Origin: Deltaproteobacteria bacterium
GTDB taxonomy: Bacteria > Myxococcota_A > Polyangia > Nannocystales > Nannocystaceae
NCBI GenBank assembly: GCA_022601155.1
Contig: JAHZJA010000848.1
Coordinates: 1 to 38,859, forward strand
DNA length: 38,859 bases
Direction of reading: 5' to 3'
Part shown: positions 11,601 to 18,233 of the stretch, piece after piece
Position numbering within the stretch: position 1 is the first letter of the stretch
Layout: each line of letters opens with the position of its first letter
The notes under the pieces: generated by a model
What the model saw: the letters and a program-made list of their open reading frames with translations, nothing else
What the model was told of the DNA's origin: nothing
Database searches by the model: none
Position numbers and translations under genes: made by a program

Positions 11601-11700
11601 TGTGGAGATCTGTGCTTTGCGCGTCGAACAACCGCCGTCGGACCCGGTCGGCGATATCCCCGGTGCTACTGGTGGTAGGCGTCCCAATGGTCTGGTCCAT
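8698..11700 (-). CDS. Membrane Hanks-type Ser/Thr kinase with TPR array (copy B)
   Basis: A 1000-residue paralogue of kinase A with the same architecture and the same residue numbering through the kinase core: LGQGNMGMV, Lys66, HRDLKPSN, DFG 176-178, APEQF at 221. One membrane helix follows (TLAVAVLAVVGLGATTV). The extracytoplasmic linker keeps all four cysteines (TPQC, TEAC, RMSC, LLRC), and about seven TPR units of 42 residues come next. The most conserved parts are the first ~60 residues, the kinase core and the Cys-containing linker; the TPRs differ more, which fits a shared output with separate ligands. The start at 11700 (MDQTIG) is chosen by alignment with copy A; an in-frame TTG 60 bases upstream is possible. 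The gap between the two genes is 215 bp and holds a separate copy-A upstream element, so each may have its own promoter. Confidence 0.95.
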   Translation of the reverse strand: MDQTIGTPTTSSTGDIADRVRRRLFDAQSTDLHIGRFRVLEPLGQGNMGMVYAAYDEQLDRKVAVKVMLDDALPWEEDRLRFQREGQALARLSHPNVVAVHEVGSSNGQFYLAMEYVRGESLDRWLTTKPAWHQILDAFVQAGRGLAAAHRADLVHRDLKPSNIMRSDEGAVKVVDFGIARLTPNEFEESLDVTSASSSLISACETLTRTGVVLGTPVYMAPEQFTSTGADDRSDQYAFCVALWEGLTGHRPFDAQDIDSLLGVKLGGPPRWPNRAAPVPKVVVEALRRGLSVDPLERWPSMDELLAALSWDPQRRRNNRTLAVAVLAVVGLGATTVNAWNEGSTPQCSGARASLTGVWDEARRSDVETAIAGADASYAEGVRSRTLAAIDDYADAWTTAHTEACEATTIRGEQSPRVMDLRMSCLHRAANQLSATVDTLADADADVVRKAHRLTSNLPPLLRCADIEALEAEGEPPLPAEAAAVDLARQLLARAKSSRTAGRYEPARDAVNEAAEVLHGVTYRPVLAEINLVRGGVLEDLGQNEAAERALLEAIRYTSQRQQPRLMATALGGLVRVVGGSQERVEAVALFEPLLRGLADGEASQAAVARSAIVALLSQRREFEAAEAEARQVLALEHSVPAPDPVVLARSRKRLGAILNELGKYAEAEAEFRASLELTAGALGFQHPEVAECRHNLGIALRSQGKHDEAEFEARAALAGLEHAVGPDHLDTTNARSSLGHTLFDQGKYSEAEAEYQAALRINESVLGPAHPRVAKDRENLAGIMIANGRFAEAEALYRSSLAAKLERLGPEHMVVVISRNNLAVALERQGKYEDAETEIRKVLEVWREVLGPKHPRTGIATHSLGVMLHGQGKHEEAEAQLRIALATSEDAVGSDHPQVAQVRSTLADTLCDLGRASEALPLAELAWQRHRRDDTPEDAEADAASVLARALWTVESPQRDRARARALAEDALQSFRGMGAVGDKTQHLEQWLATHPAGS

Positions 11701-11895
11701 AGCTGGCGTCGATTCGTCGGGGGCACCATCGGTGGGTGCAGTTCGCTCGATTTCGCGCAAGGTTGAGAACGACCAGGGTCAGCGCTGCGAGTGCGGAGCG
11801 CGAACGAGTCGCTCACCCCACCCTCTGCAACGATGATTGCCCTTTTTTCTCTCGGGGAGCGGCCGCGGTGAGACCACCACGATCCGCCCTGCAGC

Positions 11896-11925
11896 TTGGA
11901 CACCAACTCGGGTCGGCCTTCCGAC
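11896..11925 (-). promoter_or_regulatory. Conserved upstream element of kinase copy B
   Basis: Partner of the block at 8633-8662, here about 195 bases before the kinase B start. It reads TTGGACACCAACTCGGGT on the plus strand and then ends CCTTCCGAC. Next to it, further from the gene, is a 15-bp tandem repeat. Regulatory role is inferred from conservation between the paralogous leaders only. Confidence 0.4.
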
Positions 11926-11940
11926 GGTCGCCACAAAGAG

Positions 11941-11985
11941 ATCAGCGAAAACGACGTCAGCGAAAACGACGTCAGCGACAAGACC
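11941..11985. repeat. 15-bp tandem repeat, three units
   Basis: Units are ATCAGCGAAAACGAC, GTCAGCGAAAACGAC and GTCAGCGACAAGACC; the first two differ by one base and the third is degenerate. The unit length is a multiple of three, so open frames cross it, but I see no protein family there. It could be a multi-site operator upstream of kinase B or a simple slippage product. Confidence 0.75.
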
Positions 11986-12217
11986 AAACGCTCCCGCGCC
12001 TCCTACCGGGGTCCCCCAGGTCTCGCCCATCGGGGGCAAGCGACAGGACCTGGTTGACGGGCAGTGCTCCGCTTGTCGGCGCAGAGGCCGTCACCGTCCG
12101 GGTTGGACTTGCTCGGATGGCACGAGCTCGCGAAGGGAGGCGCCGTGCTCCGCCAAGGGATCGGACACGTCGCTTCTTTTCGCGAGGCGGGCGGTGGGGC
12201 TCGACCGCGGGGAGCGA

Positions 12218-12470
12218 TGAGGCTTTGCCGCTCAGGTCGAGATGCACGCGAAGGGCGGTCGTTTGCGTGACGATGTCTCGATCGATGGGGGTCGTGCTCA
12301 GCAGCGCACCGTCGATGTCGTCGCGCGACAGCCCGCTGGTCTCGGGATGCAGGGCGGCGATGGCGTCGAGGACACAGTGTGGAGCGGGGTGTTCCCGCCG
12401 CCACATCCTGTCTCGCCGTGCTCCCCGACACAGGGCCTCGAGCGGAAGTCCGTTGGTGTTGGACTGGCCC
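12218..12470 (-). pseudogene. Possible relic of a coding sequence
   Basis: On the minus strand one frame across this piece has the codon composition of a real gene (G/C in the third position in most codons) and protein-like sequence, for example LDAIAALHPETSG, DDIDGALLSTTPIDRDI and ALRVHLDLS. The same frame both before and after reads as low-complexity Arg/Ser/Pro, and no convincing start or Shine-Dalgarno is present. I do not recognise the family. It may be the remains of a gene, or chance in GC-rich DNA. Confidence 0.25.
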
Positions 12471-12547
12471 GGTGAGGGGAGTGAGCTGCCGACCCGGCCC
12501 CTGTCCGTGGCGATCCCACGCAGGCCATTTTCAGCCCATGTGGCAGT

Positions 12548-12580
12548 GGCGAGGCATGGTCTTGATGGCCATGCCTCGCC
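12548..12580. terminator. 12-bp perfect hairpin downstream of M57 peptidase gene
   Basis: Left arm GGCGAGGCATGG and right arm CCATGCCTCGCC pair perfectly around the 9-base loop TCTTGATGG. It starts about 60 bases beyond the peptidase stop codon. No T-tract. Likely a transcription stop or mRNA 3'-end stabiliser. Confidence 0.55.
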
Positions 12581-12601
12581 TGTGGTCGAGGATCTCTGCT
12601 C

Positions 12602-12620
12602 CGGCCAAACGTGTTGGCCG
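12602..12620 (-). terminator. Second, smaller hairpin after M57 peptidase gene
   Basis: Stem CGGCCAA / TTGGCCG with the 5-base loop ACGTG, beginning 22 bases past the stop codon. Together with the 12-bp hairpin just beyond, it makes a double stem-loop at the gene's 3' end. Confidence 0.45.
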
Positions 12621-12641
12621 TCTCGAGAAACCGGACGCAGC

Positions 12642-13529
12642 CTAGTACAGCGTGGTGAAGGCCTGAACGTCCTGGCCTCGGAATTCCCCGTTGGAGTTGC
12701 CGAAGCACGCGGCCATGATCGAGTTGGTGGTGAAGTTGGGGCTGCCCGGAATCTGCGATGCGCCGAGCTGCGGCTCAGGGTCAAAGAAGCCGCAGCTGGC
12801 ACGGTTTTGCCAGTCGGAGTGGCGCATGCCCAGCGCGTGCCCGATCTCGTGGGTTGCGACGTGCTCGTGGATGTTGACGTTGAAGCCCGTGAGTCCAGAG
12901 AACAGTCGAACCGTGGCGCCCGCCGCCCCGCCCGACGGGAAGTCGGCCACACCACCTGCCGGTCCTCCCGTCTGGTAGATGAGGATCGTCGAGTCGCAGC
13001 CGTTGAGGCTGGCGCTGACGTTACCGCTGGAGTTGACGCTGCCTGCCCGCGAGTCGATGTTCAGGCTGAAACCAGGGCCCAGGTTGTTGTAGTTGTCGCG
13101 GGCCATGCTGACCGCCTGCTGCATCGTTCCCGTCAGGATGAACTGAGCGAAGTTGGACGCGCCGCCAGTCAGCGGTACCAAGCAGACGGTGGTGTTGGCG
13201 TTGACGATGGTGGGCGTTCGCCAGTGACGGAACTCCATGTCCGTCCCATCGAGCATCTCGCGGGATGTCTCGAGGGTGATATGGACATCTCCGTCGAGGA
13301 ACACGCCCACCTCGGGCCCGCCGAGCTCCGCCTCACCGCGAAGTGACTCGAACTCGCGAATCTCGATGTGCTCCTCCAAGAATCCGGCTTCGAGCAAGTT
13401 CTCGACGATCTCCGCGTTGCGATCTTCGGTGTCGAATTGATCGTCGGTGTCCGTCGCACACCCAAAAGCGAGTGCCGAGCCAACCAGACAAACCGAAAGA
13501 AACCCTGTTCTCGTTGCTATCTTGATCAT
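12642..13529 (-). CDS. M57-type 'HEIGH' zinc metallopeptidase lipoprotein
   Basis: A 295-residue predicted lipoprotein peptidase. The signal MIKIATRTGF... ends in lipobox LAFGC with Cys24 as anchor. The zinc site is HEIGHALGMRH at 227-237, with a Met-turn-like NSIMAAC (Met272). The HEIGH sequence and overall length match the dual-action HEIGH metallopeptidase family (Peptidase M57), common in myxobacteria. The ~90-residue region after the anchor (EIVENLLEAGFLEEHIEIRE...) is probably a propeptide-like segment. The start at 13529 is supported by AGGGG seven bases upstream; an ATG 39 bases earlier would put extra residues before the signal. Two hairpins follow the stop. It is unrelated in detail to the metzincin at 1969-4803, so the region carries two different HExxHxxGxxH secreted proteases. 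Confidence 0.92.
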   Translation of the reverse strand: MIKIATRTGFLSVCLVGSALAFGCATDTDDQFDTEDRNAEIVENLLEAGFLEEHIEIREFESLRGEAELGGPEVGVFLDGDVHITLETSREMLDGTDMEFRHWRTPTIVNANTTVCLVPLTGGASNFAQFILTGTMQQAVSMARDNYNNLGPGFSLNIDSRAGSVNSSGNVSASLNGCDSTILIYQTGGPAGGVADFPSGGAAGATVRLFSGLTGFNVNIHEHVATHEIGHALGMRHSDWQNRASCGFFDPEPQLGASQIPGSPNFTTNSIMAACFGNSNGEFRGQDVQAFTTLY

Positions 13530-13592
13530 TGTTGCCCCTAGCCTGTGTTGGCAACGTAGTGGCTTCACTGGTGCCTATCAAGTCTTGACTTT

Positions 13593-13614
13593 TCTCGACT
13601 GGCCATTGTCGAGA
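13593..13614. promoter_or_regulatory. Inverted repeat upstream of M57 peptidase gene
   Basis: TCTCGAC, an 8-base spacer, then GTCGAGA: perfect 7-bp arms about 65-85 bases upstream of the peptidase start. A small palindrome AGTCTTGACT lies directly beside it on the gene side. Position and symmetry fit an operator; no regulator is known. Confidence 0.4.
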
Positions 13615-15119
13615 GTGCAGGCGCGTTGTCGCAATGGGGGCAATCCCACCGATGCCAATGGAGCTGTCATTGTAGAGGTTGCCGTGGTGTTCGAGGGGAC
13701 GTTGATGGCATCATGGTGAGAAGATTTCGAACTGATGATGCGAATCAATCGATCGAACGGGCTCTGCCGCTAGAGTGGCGGGGTTTACAGTGGGGGCAAC
13801 CTTGCGCCGGGCCGGTGTTCTCGGGGCGTCGGGGGCTACCGTGTGCACACCGCAGGCACGTTTTGGTCCGGATCGAATGCGTTGATTAACTGGCCGTGAC
13901 GTTGTGGAATCTGTGTCGGTTTTTCGTCGATTTCATGTCGAATAGTGAACAAGGGCATTACATGCAACAAGTTTGCATTTGACGGTTGTCATGGTGGCAG
14001 GATGTCTGGACTGCGCACACATCAACGTGTGAGTCGCGATGCGAGTGGGTGTTGGTCAGGGCGGTGGGGCGGCCCGTGTCGTCGAAGAGGAACTCGTCTC
14101 GGCATACCGCGCGATCGGCCTCTCCTCGCGGGTGCTCTTGCGGCCGTCGGTCGTCGAAGACCGACCGGCCGTCGGACGAAACGCCTGCGCGGGCGCGATC
14201 CCGATGGGTGATGTCGGCTCGTCGGGTGATGTCGGCTCCATACCCGGGTCGCGAACCCCGTTCTCTCATGGCGCGCAGGCTGATACCGCGCGTGGCCTCG
14301 CGCTCGGGCTGAAGACGATTGGATACCAGGTCGTACGAACTGCACGTGGGTCCTCTCGCCAAGATGACCGATGACCGTACCGGCCCGGTTCGCGGTCGTC
14401 AGTGGACCGCAACCGCTGCCCATGCAGGAGAGACCGGGGCGATGCCGGGCGCCGCCTGATGGTTTGGGCAAGACAACCCTCATCGAGGGTCTTCGGGGGA
14501 GGCAGGAGGGCATGGTGGGCACACCGCCCCGAGCGGTGACGCTCGACCAGACCGGCGTCGGGCTCGCCAGCGCGCGGAACATCTCACCAGGGCGAGCTGG
14601 CACGGGCGCGGCGGCCTCGTCCCGCCGACCGTGGCCGATCGGCGTACTTGTCACACAATGGTGCCGCAGCGGTCGCATGCTCTTGGGGCGTACGCTCGAT
14701 TTTTCACACTGTGGAGCGGAGCCGATTGTGTAACGGGTTACGGCGTCGTGCGTACCGGGGGCAGCGGCGGCCCCGATGCGAAAGCGATCGGCCTTCGCGT
14801 CGCACGGTTTCGGTATGGAGCCTCGCTGCCGAAAGGTGGTGGAAGGCGTGCGCTGATGCGCCCCGGCCACGAACAAGCAGTATGGGGCTTCCGGGGTCGA
14901 CCGATGCGGTCGGCCGTTGCGCCCAGACGCGATCGTCCCGAGCGTGTGGGGCGCCAGCCACCGCATCCGTGAGCGTGTCGAGGGGGGGCCGTGCACCGCT
15001 CGAGCCGCACCGAATATCAATCGCCCGCCCCGGTGACTTACACGGACGGATGGCACGGACGTCGGAACGGAGTGATGCGACGGGTCCGTGCATCAACCCA
15101 GGCCGTCAGGAGACAGCGC
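13615..15119. other. 1.5-kb gene-poor region with lower-GC patches
   Basis: No frame here gives a recognisable protein. Open frames on both strands read as Arg/Pro/Ser-rich low-complexity sequence and lack ribosome binding sites. From about 13660 to 14000 the sequence is visibly lower in GC than the rest of the window. Small structures include ATGCAA-N5-TTGCAT (13962-13978) and the 18-bp tandem repeat at 14206-14238. One plus-strand frame near 14371-14733 has a Walker A-like GLGKTTL but nothing else supporting an ATPase. The region probably contains the promoters for the M57 peptidase and the lipase and may include decayed DNA. Confidence 0.5.
14206..14238. repeat. 18-bp tandem repeat, two units
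   Basis: GGGTGATGTCGGCTC occurs at 14206-14220 and again, identically, at 14224-14238, separated by GTC. It lies inside the gene-poor region; purpose unknown. Confidence 0.7.
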
Positions 15120-16265
15120 ATGATGAACACGAGTAAGGATCAACTCTACCCACGGAACGCGGCAGGCTCGGCGGCTCGAGTGTGCGTGTCGCTGTGCCTG
15201 CTACTGACCGCGTGCGGCGAGCAGGCCGAGGCCGACGGCTACGACGGAGCAGTGTTCCGCGGTGAGACCTCGACCGATTTCGCACGTCGTGTGAGCGACA
15301 TGGCGTGGGTGGCCGACGTCGCCTATGAGGACGGAACCGGACAGCAAAGTCCGATCTTGCATCTGGTGAAGGATGACGGCTCGACGATCGAGCACGTGCA
15401 TCGAGCTGGTCTGAGTACCGATGCCATTCAAGTATGGGAAGGCGACGACTTCGACGGTCCCACCAGCATCATCGTGGCATTCCGAGGCACGCAAGCGTCG
15501 CCGTTCAAGCCCATCAAGCCAATTTGTGGCATTGGTGACATCTTTCGCGATATCGAGGGGTCCCTCATTCAAGAGGGGGATCTCCACAATCCCTGGGCGA
15601 GTGAGCTCGGCGTCGAGGGGCACGTCGGGAGAGGGTTCAACACTCGGGTCAGGAACTACATGGAATCCAACCAGGGGCAGGGCCTGCTGCTGCGGTTGGA
15701 TGAGCTCATCCATGAGGGCGAGACCTTCGAGATCCACATCGTCGGGCATAGCCTGGGTGCGATCGCATCCCAGATCTTCAGCCTGTACGTGGCTCAATAC
15801 ATGGAACACCTGCGCCCTGACGCCAGTCAGTACAAGATCTTCAACTTCGCCTACAACGCACCACGGGCGGTCGATCTTCGGTACAGTGAGTCATACATTC
15901 GCGCGATTCAAGACGATCCAGCGTTCTACGGGTTCAACTTCACCGTCAAGGGGGATCCCGTCAGCACTCTTGGGCTGAGTTGGTGGGAGGGGAGCATCAA
16001 CGCTCCCAACTCCCTCAGCACGAAGTTCAGCTTCGAGTACCAAGGTGAACAACGGACCGCAGATATCGGGTACTGCGCCCATGGGCAGCTCGACTCGGTG
16101 GGGTGGAACATGTTCAACCACGACCTGAACGACAAGGTCTACTCGTGGTGGGCGAATCCCGGTTCGTTCGCCGGGGAGGATACGTGGCCGCAAGACGTCG
16201 CCGAGTGCATGGCGGGCGGGTACTCTCCCTCCGTGCTCACGGCGGGCTCCTTTACGCGGCTGTAG
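15120..16265 (+). CDS. Class 3 lipase-like lipoprotein
   Basis: A 381-residue alpha/beta-hydrolase of the fungal-type class 3 lipase family (triacylglycerol or phospholipid esterase). Lipoprotein signal with lipobox LLTAC, Cys32. Family landmarks: SIIVAFRGTQ around residue 122 (oxyanion region), nucleophile elbow HIVGHSLGA with Ser211, a downstream Asp in VKGDPVS (Asp279), and His candidates at 321 (GYCAHGQ) and 334 (FNHDL). The start at 15120 has AGGAG seven bases upstream; a second ATG follows immediately. It ends 207 bases before a strong hairpin shared with the convergent Asp-rich gene. It may act on membrane lipids of prey or self at the cell surface; substrate cannot be read from sequence. 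Confidence 0.9.
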   Translation: MMNTSKDQLYPRNAAGSAARVCVSLCLLLTACGEQAEADGYDGAVFRGETSTDFARRVSDMAWVADVAYEDGTGQQSPILHLVKDDGSTIEHVHRAGLSTDAIQVWEGDDFDGPTSIIVAFRGTQASPFKPIKPICGIGDIFRDIEGSLIQEGDLHNPWASELGVEGHVGRGFNTRVRNYMESNQGQGLLLRLDELIHEGETFEIHIVGHSLGAIASQIFSLYVAQYMEHLRPDASQYKIFNFAYNAPRAVDLRYSESYIRAIQDDPAFYGFNFTVKGDPVSTLGLSWWEGSINAPNSLSTKFSFEYQGEQRTADIGYCAHGQLDSVGWNMFNHDLNDKVYSWWANPGSFAGEDTWPQDVAECMAGGYSPSVLTAGSFTRL

Positions 16266-16471
16266 CCTCGGCGTCGGTGCCCGGTCGCCCATGACCCCAC
16301 GCCCGGCCGCATGGCGTCCGCTGGGTGCCCTGCGTCGACGGCTCCACTGCGTGCGGGTGGTGATTGTTGGCCACCCCCACGTCCCAGCCGTGGTGCGGAT
16401 CGCCAAGTCCCTGTCGCGTGCATGATCCTGTTCATGACGTCGTCGCGAAACCATCGAGGGGCCGGCAAAGC

Positions 16472-16500
16472 GGCGGCCCCCCATCGGGGGAGGCCGCCGA
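16472..16500. terminator. Strong GC hairpin between convergent genes
   Basis: An approximately 12-bp stem (CGGCGGCC... pairing with ...GGCCGCCG, one mismatch) ends 5 bases from the stop codon of the minus-strand Asp-rich gene and lies 207 bases after the lipase stop. Probable bidirectional terminator without a T-tract. Confidence 0.6.
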
Positions 16501-16504
16501 CCAT

Positions 16505-17938
16505 CTACTGGCAGCCGGATTGACCGCAGAGCTCTTCGATGAAGGCGGCCTGCTCGGCGGCGCGAGCAAAGAGGGTGTTGATGCGTTCCTCGATGCTCCC
16601 TGCATCCTGCGACCACGTTACGGACGACTGGTACGCGTCGACGGGTGGCTGGGTGGTGCCGTAGCCAGGGGAGCGCGCGACGATGACCGTGGGTTGGCTC
16701 GGAGGGCGGTCGGGATCGACGAGGATCAGCGGCCCGGTGTCGTCTTCAGGCAGGGGAGGCCAGACCGGACCCGCCTGTTCACCGATGCCGGGCTGAGTGG
16801 TGCCGTCGTCGCCGAGGGCAGGCCACGCGGGCGGCGGGCCGCTGTTTCCACAACCGTCGAGATCGGGGTTGCAGGGCATCTCCTCGTCATCACCCTCGTC
16901 CTCGTCCTCTGTCGTGGTTCCGCTCGAATCGTCGGTGGTGGTGTCGCCGCTGCCGTCGTCGTCGCCCGAGTCTTCGGTGGTGTCGCCGCTGCCGTCGTCG
17001 CTGCTGTCGTCGTCGTCATCGTTGTCGATCACGTTGACGTTGCCTTCCGGGTCGACGACCACGATGGGGGCGTCGTCGTCGTCCGCATTGTCGACGATGA
17101 CCGAGTCGTCCTCCCCTTCCTCTTCGCCCGAGTCCTGCTCGTCGTCGCCGTAGTCGGGCAGGTCGGGGTCGTCGCCGGGCCCCACGGTGTCGTCGAGGTA
17201 GTCGTTCCACTGATCGCCGGTCTTGTCGACCTCCGGATCGTTGGCGTCCGGAGAGTCTCCGGGCGGGGCAGGATCGTTGACATAGTCCTCCCACGCATCG
17301 CCGGAGCTGCCCTCGGGCGGTTCGTAGGAGCCGTCGTCCTGGAGCAGCCCCGAGAGGTTGGAGAAGAACCCGCCCAGGCCGCTCTCGAACAGGGTATGGG
17401 CGCTGGATGTGGCCTCGTCCAGCGCGCTGTCGCCGAGGCCTTCGGGGCTCTCGAGGCCGTGGAGGGACTCGACGAGCAGCCCGTTGCTGGCGATCGTGTC
17501 GGTCAAGACCTCGGAGGTGGCAACAGCCCACTCGAGGGTGTCGAGCGCGAGCGCGGGATCCATGGTCGAGAGCACGTCGTGCGGCCCAGCACTCAGTGCC
17601 GCATGGAGCGGACCGAGGATCGCAGCCGTGTTCATGGCCTGGTCCAGGCGTTGTTCGTCGGACTGGGCCTCGCTCTGTTCGTCGGACGGGACGTTGGCAA
17701 TGACGAGGTTGCTGATGTCGTACAGGCCGTCCACGGTCGCCACGCGGTAGGTCGGCGAGTCGTCGGTCTCGGATTCCTGTTGGGCGTCGTCGGACTCATC
17801 GGCCGCCGAGGCCCCGGGGGTACCCGTGGTGAGGGCGATGGTGGCCGCCAGCAGGGCGGCGATACGGGGCAGACGGGCCCGGTGATGATGGCGAGGTCGA
17901 ACGAGGGAATGGCGAACGGGGGGATGGGGGAGCTTCAC
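16505..17938 (-). CDS. Exported Asp-rich acidic protein
   Basis: A 477-residue exported protein of unknown function. I chose the GTG at 17938 because GGAGAG sits eight bases upstream and the product begins with a basic n-region (several Arg/His) and a hydrophobic stretch ending GASA-A near residue 45. Residues ~50-230 look helical (AMNTAAILGPLHAALSAGP...). A central ~180-residue region is extremely acidic, with runs such as DNDDDDDSSDDGSGDTTED and EDEDEGDDEE. The C-terminal ~100 residues contain CNPDLDGCGNSG, then a Pro-rich stretch and a helix ending CGQSGC. The acidic block could bind calcium or act as a charged surface spacer; no domain is recognised. The four C-terminal cysteines might form disulfides. 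The DUF2330 gene follows on the left-pointing strand 295 bp upstream. Confidence 0.85.
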   Translation of the reverse strand: MKLPHPPVRHSLVRPRHHHRARLPRIAALLAATIALTTGTPGASAADESDDAQQESETDDSPTYRVATVDGLYDISNLVIANVPSDEQSEAQSDEQRLDQAMNTAAILGPLHAALSAGPHDVLSTMDPALALDTLEWAVATSEVLTDTIASNGLLVESLHGLESPEGLGDSALDEATSSAHTLFESGLGGFFSNLSGLLQDDGSYEPPEGSSGDAWEDYVNDPAPPGDSPDANDPEVDKTGDQWNDYLDDTVGPGDDPDLPDYGDDEQDSGEEEGEDDSVIVDNADDDDAPIVVVDPEGNVNVIDNDDDDDSSDDGSGDTTEDSGDDDGSGDTTTDDSSGTTTEDEDEGDDEEMPCNPDLDGCGNSGPPPAWPALGDDGTTQPGIGEQAGPVWPPLPEDDTGPLILVDPDRPPSQPTVIVARSPGYGTTQPPVDAYQSSVTWSQDAGSIEERINTLFARAAEQAAFIEELCGQSGCQ

Positions 17939-18233
17939 GGTGGTCTCTCCGGGGTTGGGGGCGATCGGCGATCGGGGCCGAGCGCGAGAGATAGTCCGGA
18001 CAGAGGCCGCCGTGATCACGAGTGCGGCGAATTGGGTACCGGCCGTGGAGCCAGGTCTCGACGGCCACTGCGGCGGCCGTCGAGTGAGGAATGCGGCAAC
18101 GATTCTTGCCGGGATGGGGTGCGTGCCTCGACGGTCGTCGTGAGGTCGACCCCTCTGCGACACGACGAACCGGGGCTGGCCGAACCGTTCCCGCCGACCA
18201 TGCCCCGGGGGCGCTTCGCCGTTCGGGCGCGGT

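Noticed and set aside
14240-14300. tRNA T-arm-like sequence (GGGTCGCGAACCCC)
   Set aside because: No acceptor, D-arm or anticodon stem could be assembled around it.
14371-14733. Short plus-strand frame with Walker A-like GLGKTTL
   Set aside because: No Walker B, no ribosome binding site, and the rest is low-complexity Arg/Gly/Pro sequence; probably chance.
14022-15056. Minus-strand open frame of over 300 codons before the lipase
   Set aside because: Arg/Pro/Ser/His-rich throughout with no domain, start signal or hydrophobic pattern; looks like GC-driven open frame.
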